Positions 1 through 9,164 are shown, numbered from the stretch's first letter. The stretch: DNA of 64,000 nt from Sulfitobacter sp. SK012 (GCF_003352085.1 NZ_CP025804.1:2046001-2110000); one strand, 5' to 3'. A program made the numbers and translations. The notes: generated by a model from the letters alone, not told the origin.

Positions 1-1
1 T

Positions 2-190
2 GAAGCGAGCACCGCTGGCAAGGTTCCGATTATTAATTCTGGCGCAATGATTCGTAAGGGCGAAGTTGGCAAAGCAAAGGCCGACGGAATGACTGACGAA
101 ATATCCCGGCACCTGCGCGAGGTGGGCAGCCAGATTTTTCCCGATACCGCAGCCGTTAAGTGGCTTTACGAAGGGGGCGAACTCCCCTGA
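2..190 (+). CDS. C-terminal end of an unrecognised protein (5' end outside window)
   Basis: An open frame enters the window at base 2 and runs for 62 codons to a TGA at 188-190. The visible residues include KVPIINSGAMIRKGEVGKAK and end in KWLYEGGELP. The mixture of charged and hydrophobic residues looks like a real soluble protein end and not random translation. I do not recognise the family. A stretch of about 300 bases without a rightward gene follows, so this is the last gene of its unit. The neighbouring HxlR gene is transcribed toward it. Confidence 0.5.
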   Translation, partial: EASTAGKVPIINSGAMIRKGEVGKAKADGMTDEISRHLREVGSQIFPDTAAVKWLYEGGELP

Positions 191-497
191 TATGAAAGCC
201 GCCTGAGCACGTCACCGACTTCCAAAGATGTTGACACAGACCTATCGGGATTGTGGTTTGCATCGCCAAAAGTGCATTGTTCAGCATAGCAGTCATTGGC
301 ACAGGGCGCAGCGGATGGCGGCTTCGAGCCCATAGTGTCCGTTGCCGCAACACGCAGATTCCGACACTAAAGTGGGAAATCCGGCTTTTTACAGCTTGAT
401 GCACCAGGGGTTTGATATTCGTGAAAAGCCGTCATACGAATTGAGGTCGCGCACATGTGATACCGAAGCTTTTCTGCGCGGTTACACACAGATATGG

Positions 498-1190
498 TCA
501 GAGACGTTTTTTCTCCGCCGCAAACGGGCTGAGACCCAGCCAATTCTGCATCTTCTCAGCGATTGTTCGAGACCCGTCTAGGCTAAGCGTTCCCTGTTCA
601 AGTTCTTGCCTGACAGTCGTAAAACCCATCCAGATGGAAGTCATTGGCCTGAGCGTTGTGGTCACATAAAGGTCCACTTCGAAACCCGGATCAATGGAAC
701 ATAAATCGATTGAACCAGTTTCTTCGGCTATCATCCACCAGTTCTGCTGGGCTTCGGAAAGGTCCGTATAGTGAAACTTAATGACACTCTGGCGTTCGGG
801 TAAGGGGTCTACGTTCAAGTTTCGACGCATGTCCCACATCAACAAGGTAGGGTCGAGGTTCTCAAGTGTGAGATCAGCATCTACCCAACGCTGCCCCCAA
901 ACACCGATGGCTTCGATCACGCTTCTTAGGTCACGGCCTGCCTCGGTCAGTACATATTCGTAAGCGCCACGTTTGGTGGATGACTTTATTCGGTCAATCA
1001 CGCCGGAGGCTTCAAGCTCCTTTAAGCGTTGTGACGGAAGTGCCGGCGACATGCGCGGCATCCCCTTTCGCAGATCACCGAATTTAGTCGACCCTTCCAC
1101 TAACTCACGCAGAAGTACGATCGTCCATTTTGTGCATAGTATTTCTGAAGCCATCGCAACGGGGCAAAATTGTTTGTAGCCAGCAGTCAT
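498..1190 (-). CDS. HxlR-family winged-helix transcriptional regulator
   Basis: The 230-residue product begins with the HxlR signature: an early cysteine (FCPVAMA, residues 8-14), then the winged helix containing KWTIVLLREL, FGDLRKGMPRMSP and LPSQRLKELE, up to about residue 105. About 120 further residues form a C-terminal extension of the kind seen in longer HxlR proteins, where it resembles a ligand-binding or sterol-carrier-like fold. The ATG at 1190 is preceded by a strong AAAGGAG, which fixes the start. The gene is divergent from the globin gene, and the gap between them holds a palindrome at 1242-1267. HxlR proteins typically sense reactive or redox-active small molecules and bind such sites. 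That it controls itself and the globin is inference. Confidence 0.9.
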   Translation of the reverse strand: MTAGYKQFCPVAMASEILCTKWTIVLLRELVEGSTKFGDLRKGMPRMSPALPSQRLKELEASGVIDRIKSSTKRGAYEYVLTEAGRDLRSVIEAIGVWGQRWVDADLTLENLDPTLLMWDMRRNLNVDPLPERQSVIKFHYTDLSEAQQNWWMIAEETGSIDLCSIDPGFEVDLYVTTTLRPMTSIWMGFTTVRQELEQGTLSLDGSRTIAEKMQNWLGLSPFAAEKKRL

Positions 1191-1241
1191 TATGTTGTCT
1201 CCTTTATAACTCCAGAGCTGATCTGGAAGGTATCTTTAGAA

Positions 1242-1267
1242 GTTTAGACTGTATCTACAGCGTAAAC
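1242..1267. promoter_or_regulatory. Imperfect 26-bp palindrome, candidate HxlR operator
   Basis: The two halves are GTTTA-n2-CTGTA and TACAG-n2-TAAAC, separated by TC. All five outer and five inner positions pair; only the two-base connectors do not. It lies about 50 bp upstream of the HxlR start and about 95 bp upstream of the globin start. HxlR dimers are known to bind inverted repeats of this size, so this is a plausible shared operator. Confidence 0.55.
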
Positions 1268-1362
1268 CACAAAGGTTCAGTTTCTGAACTAGACGGCAGG
1301 AGATTGAGCTCACTAGAGTACATCCAAGGCAAAATCTTGATATTTGGTAAAAGGAATACAAA

Positions 1363-1722
1363 ATGACCGATACGCTTTATTCACGCCTGGGTGGAACAGA
1401 TGGTATCCGAAAAATAGCTGACACTCTTGTGGACAACCACACTACCAACGCTGCGATTTCACCACGGTTTGCTGGCACCGACCTGACAAACTTGAAAAAG
1501 ATGGCGGGCGATCTGTTGATCACCGGGTCGGGCGGACCAGAAATCTACTCGGGTAAAGACATGATTTCAGCTCACAAGCATATGAACATCAGTGGCAGCG
1601 AATTTGTTGCGGTTCTTGATGACGCTGTAGCTGCAATGAACGCCAACAGTGTCGGACAGCGTGAAAAGGAAGAAGTTCTGTTTATGCTCTACAGCCTGAA
1701 AGACCAAGTGATCGAAGTTTGA
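1363..1722 (+). CDS. Group 1 truncated hemoglobin (TrHb1/GlbN type)
   Basis: The 119-residue protein opens with YSRLGGTDGIRKIADTLV and carries the F-helix segment AHKHMNIS, in which a histidine is placed as the proximal haem ligand. The length fits the 2-over-2 truncated globin fold. A 14-residue stretch with the FAGTDL motif matches the B/E helix region of group 1 proteins. These proteins bind oxygen or nitric oxide, and many detoxify NO or peroxide. The ATG at 1363 follows AAAAGGA. It is divergent from an HxlR regulator across a palindromic site, which suggests inducible expression. Its exact substrate cannot be read from sequence. Confidence 0.88.
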   Translation: MTDTLYSRLGGTDGIRKIADTLVDNHTTNAAISPRFAGTDLTNLKKMAGDLLITGSGGPEIYSGKDMISAHKHMNISGSEFVAVLDDAVAAMNANSVGQREKEEVLFMLYSLKDQVIEV

Positions 1723-2105
1723 TAGGTTAGCCGCGAGATAGTTGCCTCCGCACTCTTGCGGCCAAAGCCTGTGTTCTGATTTCACAGCCGAAAGGTGATA
1801 CAATCCAATTTGGCGGATTGGTTCAACCGGACCTTCGCCGCAACGATTACCAAGGTTTGCAGTGGGCCCAAAGCGGTGGCTGGATTGGCTCGAACTAACG
1901 GCAGTTTTGTCCCGCATAGCGATCCCTCGAGGTTTTGAATTGCTGCACTGTGCATGAATGTCCGGTTTAGTTAAGCTGGGTCGCGGCGACGGACTAGACC
2001 ACGAAGGTCTGCTAAGGGCCGTTCATGACCATGAACGAAGAGGGAAGCGGCCCGATTAGCTAGTTGCCACAGGCCCAGTATTGCGCAGTAGTTAAGTAGT
2101 CGCCA
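1723..2105. other. Intergenic, no supported gene
   Basis: This 383-base stretch separates the globin from the GNAT relic. Open frames crossing it on the minus strand are shadows of the globin gene or lack a ribosome binding site. I saw no clear terminator, tRNA or repeat here. Confidence 0.5.
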
Positions 2106-2732
2106 TCACACCAATCGCGCGACATCGTGAACCATATGCAGGTGAAGTCCGATCCCATGTTCGTCGTCCAACAACGGAACGCGCGTCTCTACCTCAATAC
2201 GAAATCCGAGATGCCGGTAGAAGCCAACGGCTTCATTATCAGCGGCCACATCAAGACAAATCTGTGCGCACCCTTTTGCACGGGCCTGCTCCTTTGCCGC
2301 TTTGAACAGCTGACCGGCAATCCCTGCACCCTGTGCATTTGGGCTCACAGCAAACTCGAGGACATAATAGGACCCACATCGCGGAACCGGAAACAGCCGA
2401 TCCATCCAGTGCAGAGCAGCCTCCATATGGGTAGCCTCTTGGCCTCCCAGTGCAGTCGGTTGATTGGCAACCGAATAGTCAAAGTTTGCAATGTACTCGT
2501 CCTCTGCGTGACCGATCAGCAGCCCTACGATGTTACCATCTTTCGAGGCGGTAAACGCTTGTTTGTGTGAAAATAACCCTTTTTCGCCCGACCATTCACT
2601 GTCAATGAGCTTATGCAATGTCGACATTCTGCCGAACATGTATCCATTCAACTGCGGGTCGGTGCTCTAGAGAAGGTCCGCCAGTTCCTGCGGTGAAACA
2701 CCTTTGGGTGCGGCCTCTATCACGACGGTCAT
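2106..2732 (-). pseudogene. GNAT-family N-acetyltransferase interrupted by an amber codon
   Basis: The long part (2106-2651) encodes a clear GNAT domain. It has the beta-4 strand YYVLEFAVSPNAQGAGIAGQ with the acetyl-CoA-binding Q/R-x-x-G-x-G/A loop, then NEAVGFYRHLGFRIE near the C terminus. An ATG at 2732 with an ideal AGGAG eight bases upstream is in the same frame. Its reading (MTVVIEAAPKGVSPQELADL) is interrupted at codon 22 by TAG (2669-2667), after which coding continues without a frame change. The only in-frame start between the stop and the domain is a TTG at 2651 with no visible binding site. The gene is therefore probably inactivated by a single nonsense mutation, or the base is a sequencing error. 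Its substrate is unknown. Confidence 0.8.
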
Positions 2733-2821
2733 GTTCAATACTCCTGATTGAGTGGGTCAGGTTCTAGCGCAGTGCCCGCTGCACTTACCCCGATGCTTGG
2801 GTCCTTCCTAGGTCCTTACCA

Positions 2822-2845
2822 CACGCGGGTAATTCACACCGCGTG
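2822..2845. repeat. Short inverted repeat CACGCGG / CCGCGTG
   Basis: Two perfect 7-bp arms are separated by 10 bases, between the GNAT start and the integrase relic. It could be an operator or a weak hairpin. Nothing else supports a role. Confidence 0.3.
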
Positions 2846-2881
2846 ATGCCAGTTTGTTTCAAGGATAGCTTGTGTTGAGAT

Positions 2882-3244
2882 TTGGGTTGTTGTTATTCAT
2901 TTGGCTGCGGCCAGCGTCGTGCCATAAAGCTGGGCACTTTTCCGAGCATGACGGGGTCGGATGCGCGCTCAAAAAGTCTTGAGCTTAAGGCATCGGCCTC
3001 TGCAGGCCGCGATCCTGTAGCTGAGTTGGAAGATAGGCAGATCGAAGTGGCCATCAACCGCGAGTTGGTTGGGGCCAAGGGCAGGCGCTTCTTCAAAGCC
3101 GTTGACGAGTATCTGCGCCTTCATCAGGTGGGCAGGGTATGGGCAGGTGAATTTACCCAATTGCGGCACCATGCACATGTTGGCAAGAAGGGCGGATTGC
3201 GGACCTTCGCTGCGCCATGCGTGGAGGTCCGCAATGCGGAGTAA
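2882..3244 (+). pseudogene. Relic of a DUF4102-type tyrosine integrase (N-terminal part)
   Basis: Residues 11-52 (RRAIKLGTFPSM, DARSKSLELK, AGRDPVAELE) match the arm-type DNA-binding domain at the N terminus of P4-like integrases. Residues about 68-90 (GRRFFKAVDEYLRLHQ) look like the start of the core-binding domain. The homology then stops, and the catalytic domain with its R-H-R-Y residues is absent. The first residues of a normal integrase are also missing. The fragment is therefore a remnant of a mobile element and not a working gene. It sits beside the broken GNAT gene and a short inverted repeat. Confidence 0.65.
3196..3235. repeat. Inverted repeat ATTGCGGACCT / AGGTCCGCAAT
   Basis: Perfect 11-bp arms (3196-3206 and 3225-3235) enclose an 18-base spacer at the broken end of the integrase relic. 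Short palindromes built on GTCCGCAAT are, from memory, common between genes in roseobacters. A dispersed repeat or a hairpin at the integrase break point are both possible. Confidence 0.5.
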
Positions 3245-3523
3245 AGCGGCCTAATGTGAGTGCAGCAAAAATCACTATCGTATTACGGTCAGGTTGGAAA
3301 CTGCCTCGAGGGGGTTTAGCGCGACTTTTGGGAAACAGTCAGGCTCCAGGGGAAAACGGACCGTAGCCCAAAACTTGCAGCTGAAACCGGTTTGATGAAT
3401 CCACAATGTGACCCGCCTTCGACCTGGCGGTGTGAACACTACAAAAAGTACCGTGATTGTGCTATGGTCCAGCAGAAAATGAGTATCTACTGCTACGAAA
3501 ACGTGCAGTTTGACGATTAATCA

Positions 3524-5320
3524 ATGCGACATCGCTGGAATTTTTCAATGACCCGAGCAACGCTAAAGGGGGCTTTCCAATCGCCGATTCTGAAAGAATG
3601 GCTTCCGGTTGCAATGGTCGCCACTGCGGGCGCATGCCTTTCAATAATTCTCTTCCTTTACAGCTACAACGCCGAACAAAACCGTTTGTTGACAAAATTT
3701 GAAATTACCGCGCAACAACCGGTCTTAGCGGTCAACAAACTGATTGAGACCGATCTGTCGGCGGTCCAGTCTATAGTCGCGTTTTATGAAAGCTCTGAGC
3801 ATGTGACCCGACAAGAATTCAAAAGATTCGCTTCATCCATTTTGTCCTGGCACAACGGAATTCAAGCATTGGAATGGTTGCCAAATGTATTGGCCAACGA
3901 ACGTTACTCATTTGAGCAAGATGCGGAGCTGGATGGTCTGTCTGAGTTTCGGATAACCGAGCTCGCTGACGATGGAAGATTGGTGCCTGCAAGTTGGCGT
4001 CCCGAGTACTATCCCGTTTACTATGTGGAGCCCATTTCGGGCAACAAAGGGGCCTTCGGCTTTGATGTGATGTCAGAGCCAACGAGGCGCGCCGCCTTGT
4101 TCCACAGTCGGAAATCAGGCAAAATGACCATATCTGATCCCATTGATTTGGTGCAAAAATCCAAGGGCGAATTCGGGGTATTGGTTATGGCTCCTGTTTT
4201 CAGGCAGGGTCGGGCGTTCGAAAAGATGACCCAGCAAGACAAACAGTTAAGTGGTTTCGTTTTGGCGGTGCTGCAAATCCCCGATTTGATTACCGCAGCT
4301 ACAAGCCGTTGGTTGGAGACACCCGAATTTGGCGACGTTTTTGTCTTTGCGAATTTGGGGAACAAAGGTCAAAAACTTGTTTTCATACGGCAAGTTACCG
4401 AAAATACCTTGCCAGACTCTGCTGGGGCAATCTCCGGGCCGTTCGCTTCATACCAGATTGAGGTCGCGAACCTTAGCTGGCAGATTGTAGTCAAGCCGCC
4501 AGCAAAATGGCCAACGACGGGTGATCTTTGGTTGCCATGGTCACTTCTATTCTGTTCGCTTGGCTTAACTGCGATCGCGTCCATGGTCTATCGGATGCGT
4601 CAGTGCGGTGTCATGCAGTTGAGGCGGCTCGCCGCGTCCCTGCAAGATAAGAACAAGCATCTCGAAGAAGTTTCAAAGTTGCTGGCAAGGTATCTGCCTC
4701 GACAATTATGGGAATTTGTTTTGAAGGGTAAAGGCGACCGGTTAATTGGGGCGAAACGTAAAAGACTAACGATATTTTTTGGGGATATCATTGGGTTCAC
4801 ACACCTGTCCCATCAATTGCAACCAGACGACTTAAGTTTTATCCTCAACGACTTTTTTTCTGAGATGTCAGCCGTTGGATTGCGCCACGGTGCGACGCTT
4901 GACAAATATGTGGGCGATGCAGTTGTCATGTTCTTTGGCGATCCAACAAGCGATGGCGTGCGTCATGACGCGGTGACATGCGTCAATATGGCAATCGAGA
5001 TGCAGCATCGAATGATCAAGCTGCGGAAAAAATGGCAAGAGCTAGGGTATTTGGAACCAATCCATATGAGAATTGGAATTCATTCTGGCACTTGTGATGT
5101 CGGCAATTTCGGCTGCAACGAACGCATGTCATACACTATTGTCGGGTCACAGGTAAATATTGCCGCCCGTATCGAGAAATTAGGTCTCCCGGACAGGGTG
5201 ACCATAACAGACGATACTTTCAAGTTGGTGCACCAACGATTTCAATGTGCCCCACTTGACGAAGTTCAATTGAAAGGTGTCGGGCGCGAAGTTCAACTTT
5301 ACTCAGTTATTGCGGGGTGA
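3524..5320 (+). CDS. CHASE-domain class III adenylate cyclase (membrane sensor)
   Basis: The 598-residue protein has a transmembrane helix at about 27-48, an extracytoplasmic CHASE domain at about 80-250 (EWLPN, FGFDVMSEPTRRAAL), a second helix at about 335-355, and a class III cyclase domain from about 410. The metal-binding aspartates are visible in FFGDIIGFT and GDAVVMFFGD. The substrate-specifying lysine is in LDKYVGDA and the second specificity residue is threonine (SYTIVGSQVN). A Lys-Thr pair indicates ATP as substrate and subclass IIIb. CHASE domains bind small extracellular ligands, so this is likely a ligand-gated cAMP producer. The start is not decided, because neither ATG 3524 nor ATG 3548 has a strong binding site. 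It is followed directly by an IS30 element. Confidence 0.9.
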   Translation: MRHRWNFSMTRATLKGAFQSPILKEWLPVAMVATAGACLSIILFLYSYNAEQNRLLTKFEITAQQPVLAVNKLIETDLSAVQSIVAFYESSEHVTRQEFKRFASSILSWHNGIQALEWLPNVLANERYSFEQDAELDGLSEFRITELADDGRLVPASWRPEYYPVYYVEPISGNKGAFGFDVMSEPTRRAALFHSRKSGKMTISDPIDLVQKSKGEFGVLVMAPVFRQGRAFEKMTQQDKQLSGFVLAVLQIPDLITAATSRWLETPEFGDVFVFANLGNKGQKLVFIRQVTENTLPDSAGAISGPFASYQIEVANLSWQIVVKPPAKWPTTGDLWLPWSLLFCSLGLTAIASMVYRMRQCGVMQLRRLAASLQDKNKHLEEVSKLLARYLPRQLWEFVLKGKGDRLIGAKRKRLTIFFGDIIGFTHLSHQLQPDDLSFILNDFFSEMSAVGLRHGATLDKYVGDAVVMFFGDPTSDGVRHDAVTCVNMAIEMQHRMIKLRKKWQELGYLEPIHMRIGIHSGTCDVGNFGCNERMSYTIVGSQVNIAARIEKLGLPDRVTITDDTFKLVHQRFQCAPLDEVQLKGVGREVQLYSVIAG

Positions 5321-5352
5321 GTGAGCTGTTTCTTGTCAATGACCGGTATGGG

Positions 5353-6580
5353 TGGCGACCTCAACCGGTCGATGCAACACACTCAGCGAACTTCTCTGCT
5401 GGGGTTTGATATTGCAAGGTCTTGCGAGGACGTTCGTTAAGTTGCCTTGCAATTGCGCTGAGCTTTGCCTGAGAATGAACGGATAAGTCGGTTCCTCTTG
5501 GCAAATACTGCCTCAAAAGCCGGTTGGTGTTCTCGTTTGATCCACGTTGCCAAGGTGACTGCGGGTCGCAGAAGTAGACATCGACATCCGTGGCCAGTGT
5601 GAAGCGCGGATGATCTGCTAGCTCTTTGCCACGATCCCACGTCAAGGATTTGTAAAGTTCTCGCGGCAGCTTCTGAGCCGACTTGATCAGCGCAGTGACG
5701 ACGCTTTCAGTGTCCTTGTTCGCGACTTTCACCAACATCACGTATCGTGAATGCCGCTCGACCAGGGTCGCGATATAGCTGTTCTTCGATCCGCCAATCA
5801 GGTCGCCTTCCCAGTGACCCGGAACAGCGCGATCCTCGACGGATGCAGGCCTTTCGCTGATGGACACAGCATCTTTAATCTGGCCATTACCGTTGCGCTT
5901 TAGGCTGGCATGCTGGGAACGCCTGACTGTGCGTTTTGCGCGCAAGTGCGCCAGCAGCTCCTTTTTGAGAACGCCACGTGCCTGTATATAAAGGCTTCGA
6001 TAGATAGTCTCGTGTGACACCTGTTTGTGCGCCTCCTCCGGGAACGCCCGTTTGAGCCAACCCGCAACCTGCTCGGGAGACCACTTGCGCCGTAGCTTTG
6101 CTGATACTGCGCGGGCCAATGTCGGGTGACAAGCCAGCTTGCATATCTTTGGACGCAGAGCCCGGTTCCAAGCAGCCTGATCTGAACTAGACGCACGATA
6201 GCCGACTGATCCGCCATTGCGCCGCACCTCCCGGCTGATCGTTGAGGGCGCACGTCGCAACTGGCGTGCAATCGCACGCAAGGATTGCTTGGTACTCAGC
6301 CCGCGGGATATCTCTTCGCGCTCAGAGAGGCTCAATGCAGAACTGCCACGCCTGCGATCCGGCGGCCGTATCCCGCCCGTAGGTGAGATGACCGAAAATA
6401 CCGACGACGATTGGCGATCAAAGACCCGCCCAATCGAACTCATCGACTCCCCACGTTGCCATCGATCCCAGATCTCGGCACGCTGCTCAGCTGAATAGTA
6501 AATCCTGCGACGATACTTCATTCAAAACACTCCATCTCTTTCTAAAGATTAAAGTGTTGCGTCGACCAGTTGAGGCCACC
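5353..6580 (-). mobile_element. IS30-family insertion sequence, apparently complete
   Basis: Terminal inverted repeats flank one transposase gene. The left end includes CCTCAACCGGTCGATGCAAC (5359-5378). The right end, read inward, is CCTCAACTGGTCGACGCAAC, differing at two positions. The outer boundaries are accurate to a few bases. No target duplication could be identified by eye. The transposase stop codon lies inside the left repeat, as is common in this family. Confidence 0.85.
5361..6521 (-). CDS. IS30-family transposase
   Basis: The 386-residue protein has an N-terminal helix-turn-helix region (LSEREEISRGL, SLRAIARQLRRAPSTISREV) typical of IS30 at about 65-105. A DDE catalytic core follows, with the first Asp in HWEGDLIGG, the second in LTWDRGKEL and the Glu in GSNENTNRLLRQYLP. 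The length matches the family (about 320-390). The frame is intact, so the element could be active. It is transcribed from right to left within its inverted repeats. Confidence 0.95.
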   Translation of the reverse strand: MKYRRRIYYSAEQRAEIWDRWQRGESMSSIGRVFDRQSSSVFSVISPTGGIRPPDRRRGSSALSLSEREEISRGLSTKQSLRAIARQLRRAPSTISREVRRNGGSVGYRASSSDQAAWNRALRPKICKLACHPTLARAVSAKLRRKWSPEQVAGWLKRAFPEEAHKQVSHETIYRSLYIQARGVLKKELLAHLRAKRTVRRSQHASLKRNGNGQIKDAVSISERPASVEDRAVPGHWEGDLIGGSKNSYIATLVERHSRYVMLVKVANKDTESVVTALIKSAQKLPRELYKSLTWDRGKELADHPRFTLATDVDVYFCDPQSPWQRGSNENTNRLLRQYLPRGTDLSVHSQAKLSAIARQLNERPRKTLQYQTPAEKFAECVASTG

Positions 6581-6642
6581 GTCTTTTTAATGAAAAGCTC
6601 TTACTCGATTCAATAAACACTCGCTGACCTAGTCTCCATAAC

Positions 6643-7461
6643 GGCACTGTCAGAAGAAAACTGGTTGAGGCGGGCAGGGTAGGCACCTAGCGTCGCCGGA
6701 TGATAAAACGGTCCCCTTTTCGTTACTTTAAGACCTCCCCCGAAATCATCCGCCTGGCGGTTATGATGTCTGTGCGTTTTCCACTTTCGCTCCGGAATGT
6801 CGAAGATTTGCTGCACGAACGCGGCATCGAGATCAGCCATGAGACGGTGCGTTTCTGGTGGAACCGTTTCGGCCCATTGTTTGCTGCAGAGATCCGAAAG
6901 AAACGGATTCACCAACTTCGTGCTCATTCGAACTGGCAGTGGCATCTGGACGAGGTGTTCGTGAGGATCAACGGAGAAACCCACTATCTTTGGCGCGCCG
7001 TTGACCACGTGGGCGAAGTGCTTGAAAGCTATGTCACCAAGCGCCGGGATCGTAAGGCCGCGTTGAAATTCCTCAGAAAAACAATGAAGCGCTTTGGCCC
7101 ACCGCATGTCATCGTAACCGATCTACTGCGGTCATACGGTGCCGCGATGAAGGTTATCGGCAATGCTGACAAACAGGAAACGGGACGCTGGAAAAACAAT
7201 CTCGCCGAGAATTCACACTTGCCATTTCGACGAAGAGAGCGGGCTATGCTGCGCTTCAGGCGAACGCGAACATTGCAGAAATTCGTCTCCGTCAACTCCT
7301 CGATCCACAATCATTTCAACCAGGAACGCCACCTTTACTCACGCGCCAATTTCAAGCTGAACCGAACCGCCGCTCTCACCGAGTGGCGTCAACTCGGTGC
7401 TGCATAAAGGGCAGCCTCATTGTCCCTTGCAGTGACTGGTTCGCATTCGTCTGACAGCACC
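6643..7461 (+). mobile_element. IS6-family insertion sequence, apparently complete
   Basis: The element of about 819 bp is bounded by GGCACTGTCAGAAG on the left and GTCTGACAGCACC on the right, which pair as imperfect inverted repeats. It holds one intact transposase. Its right end stops one base before the stop codon of the Crp-family gene at 7463. Three decayed relatives occur in the window (8340-9134, 22368-22770, 28755-28880). No 8-bp target duplication was visible, consistent with later rearrangement or replicative cointegrate history. Confidence 0.88.
6700..7407 (+). CDS. IS6-family transposase
   Basis: The 235-residue protein has the family start (RSPFRYFKTSPEIIRLAVMM), the regulatory HTH segment (LSLRNVEDLLHERGIEISHE) and a DDE core. 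The Asp is in WHLDEVFVRING, the second Asp in VIVTDLLRSYGA and the Glu in NNLAENSHLPFRRRER. The length is right for IS6/IS26-type enzymes and there is no interruption. It probably catalyses replicative transposition and may have driven the rearrangements around it. Confidence 0.95.
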   Translation: MIKRSPFRYFKTSPEIIRLAVMMSVRFPLSLRNVEDLLHERGIEISHETVRFWWNRFGPLFAAEIRKKRIHQLRAHSNWQWHLDEVFVRINGETHYLWRAVDHVGEVLESYVTKRRDRKAALKFLRKTMKRFGPPHVIVTDLLRSYGAAMKVIGNADKQETGRWKNNLAENSHLPFRRRERAMLRFRRTRTLQKFVSVNSSIHNHFNQERHLYSRANFKLNRTAALTEWRQLGAA

Positions 7462-7462
7462 A

Positions 7463-8137
7463 TTATATCTGATCCGGCTCAGCAAGCACTTTGAGTGCCG
7501 AGCGATCCAGCACCATGAGCCCCCCCCTAGACGCTTCAATCAAACCAATGCGGTTCCACGCGGCAAGCGTTTTTGAGACAGCTTCGCGTGTTGCACCTAC
7601 AAACTCCGCCAGTTCGGCCTGTGACAAATTGAGCTTTGATAGACCCTTCGAGCGTTCAGGGGTTAGGTACAACACCTTGCGCGCCAATCGGGTCGGCATA
7701 GGTAAGAAAACTTGCTCATGAAGCTGCCGGCCCATCCACCTCATGCGCTGACCGGCCAAATGGATCAAATCAACAGCCAATTCCGGTTTCTTCCGGACCT
7801 GTTCAAGCACGTCCAAATTTTTAACGCGCAACACATTTGAAGGTTCAATCGCCGTTGCAGTGGCGGTGCGGTCTCCGGGATCAAACAATGCAATCTCTCC
7901 AAATAACGCGCCAGGTCGCATGACGGCCAGCCCCAGCTTTCGTCCATTTCGTTCCAACACACTGATTTCGATTGATCCTGCTGTGACTGCAAATAGAGCA
8001 CCGCCTTTGTCGCCCTGCTCAAACAGGGTCTCACCTGCCTGCATTGAGATTTTGGTAGCTTGTGCTTTGAGCATTGTCCGCAACTCTGTCGAGGCCCCGA
8101 AAAGAAATCCAGTCTCTGGTAAATCTGTCTGTTCCAT
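7463..8137 (-). CDS. Crp/Fnr-family cyclic-nucleotide-type transcriptional regulator
   Basis: The 224-residue product has a cyclic-nucleotide-binding domain (about 15-125) with a phosphate-binding cassette FGEIALFDPGDRTATA. The Gly-Glu and Arg-Thr positions match those that hold cAMP in CRP. The C-terminal winged helix contains LSQAELAEFVGATREAVSKT, whose recognition helix keeps the Arg-Glu pair that reads TGTGA half-sites. There are no Fnr-type N-terminal cysteines. The ATG at 8137 has GGGGGA at the right distance, so I prefer it to the longer open frame starting at 8428. Two adenylate cyclases and a TGTGA-n6-TCACG site at 17758 make a cAMP role plausible. An IS6 end abuts the stop codon. 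Confidence 0.88.
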   Translation of the reverse strand: MEQTDLPETGFLFGASTELRTMLKAQATKISMQAGETLFEQGDKGGALFAVTAGSIEISVLERNGRKLGLAVMRPGALFGEIALFDPGDRTATATAIEPSNVLRVKNLDVLEQVRKKPELAVDLIHLAGQRMRWMGRQLHEQVFLPMPTRLARKVLYLTPERSKGLSKLNLSQAELAEFVGATREAVSKTLAAWNRIGLIEASRGGLMVLDRSALKVLAEPDQI

Positions 8138-8339
8138 GTCGTTTCCCCCGCCACGTTGTATCATAGTCTCGTCGATATATCCTAAAAAGAGTGTTTTGTC
8201 CTGCAGGGTGCCCGGTTTTCTGCCCCGATCAAGCCTCTTGGGGGGGAGACGCGCGAACTGAGTGTGCCTTCTGGCTTTGGCGGAGGGGTTGATCGGGTTG
8301 TTGGTCTGACCGACTTCTACTTGGACGGACGGCGTTGCC

Positions 8340-9134
8340 AGAGGATTTGGCTTGAGGCGGGCAGGGTGGCTTTGCCGAACAGTAAAAACCATCCCATTTC
8401 GGTACTTCCGAACGAGGCCGAAGATCATGCGTTTGGCTGTGATGTTGTAGGTTCGGTTTCCAATTTCCCTGCGAAATGTTGAAGACCTGCTTCACGAACA
8501 CGGTATAGATATCTGCCACGCGTTAGTGCGTTTCTGACGGAACCGCATTTGGTCTGTTGTATGCCGCTGAGATCCGCTGGAACCGCGTCCAGAATCTCCG
8601 CGCCTGCTCCAACTGGGGGGGTATTTGGATGAGGCCTTCGTGAAGGTCTACCGAGAGTCGCGCTGCCTTTGGTGGGCTGTTGGTCACTAAGGAGAAGTCT
8701 TGGAATGCTATGTGGCCAAGCGCTGGGACCGTAAAACGACATTGAAATTATTAGAAAAATAGAGGAAGTAATATATCCAGCCCGAAATTATCATTTCGAA
8801 CAAGTTGAGATCATATGGCATGGCGATGAAAGTCTTTAGGGGCGTTGGCTGGCAGGAAACTAGTAGCTCGCTCAACAGCCGTGGCGGGAACTCTCACCCA
8901 CCGTTTCAATGACCAGAACGTGTCATCCTCCGAGTTAGGCAATTGCGATCGCTGCAGGAATTCGTCGCCGGTTGTTTGCCTATAATCATTCAAACAGGAA
9001 ATGGCTGCTCTACAGCGGAGATCATTTCAAACTAAATTGAAGAACTGCTCTCTCCGAGTGGCCCCGGATTTATTCTGGGTAGGTTCACGATCTCGGCGGT
9101 AAGCTCAGACTGGTTCGAATTGGTATGACAGCGC
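8340..9134 (+). mobile_element. Heavily decayed IS6-family copy
   Basis: The stretch follows the intact IS6 at 6643-7461 from end to end. Shared landmarks are the left-end GAGGCGGGCAGGGT, the start of the transposase (near 8390), TTTGGTGGGCTGTTGGTCAC in place of the LWRAVDH segment, and a right end GACTGGTTCGAATTGGTATG-ACAGCGCT. Many stops and indels break every frame. It lies upstream of the Crp-family gene and may limit its promoter region. Confidence 0.75.
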
Positions 9135-9164
9135 TCTTTTTAGATACTGGAGTACATCTCTAAC

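Noticed and set aside
8138..8428. Upstream extension of the Crp-family gene
   Set aside because: The open frame extends to 8428, but the good GGGGGA site and the family length place the start at 8137; the extra part overlaps IS6-like sequence.
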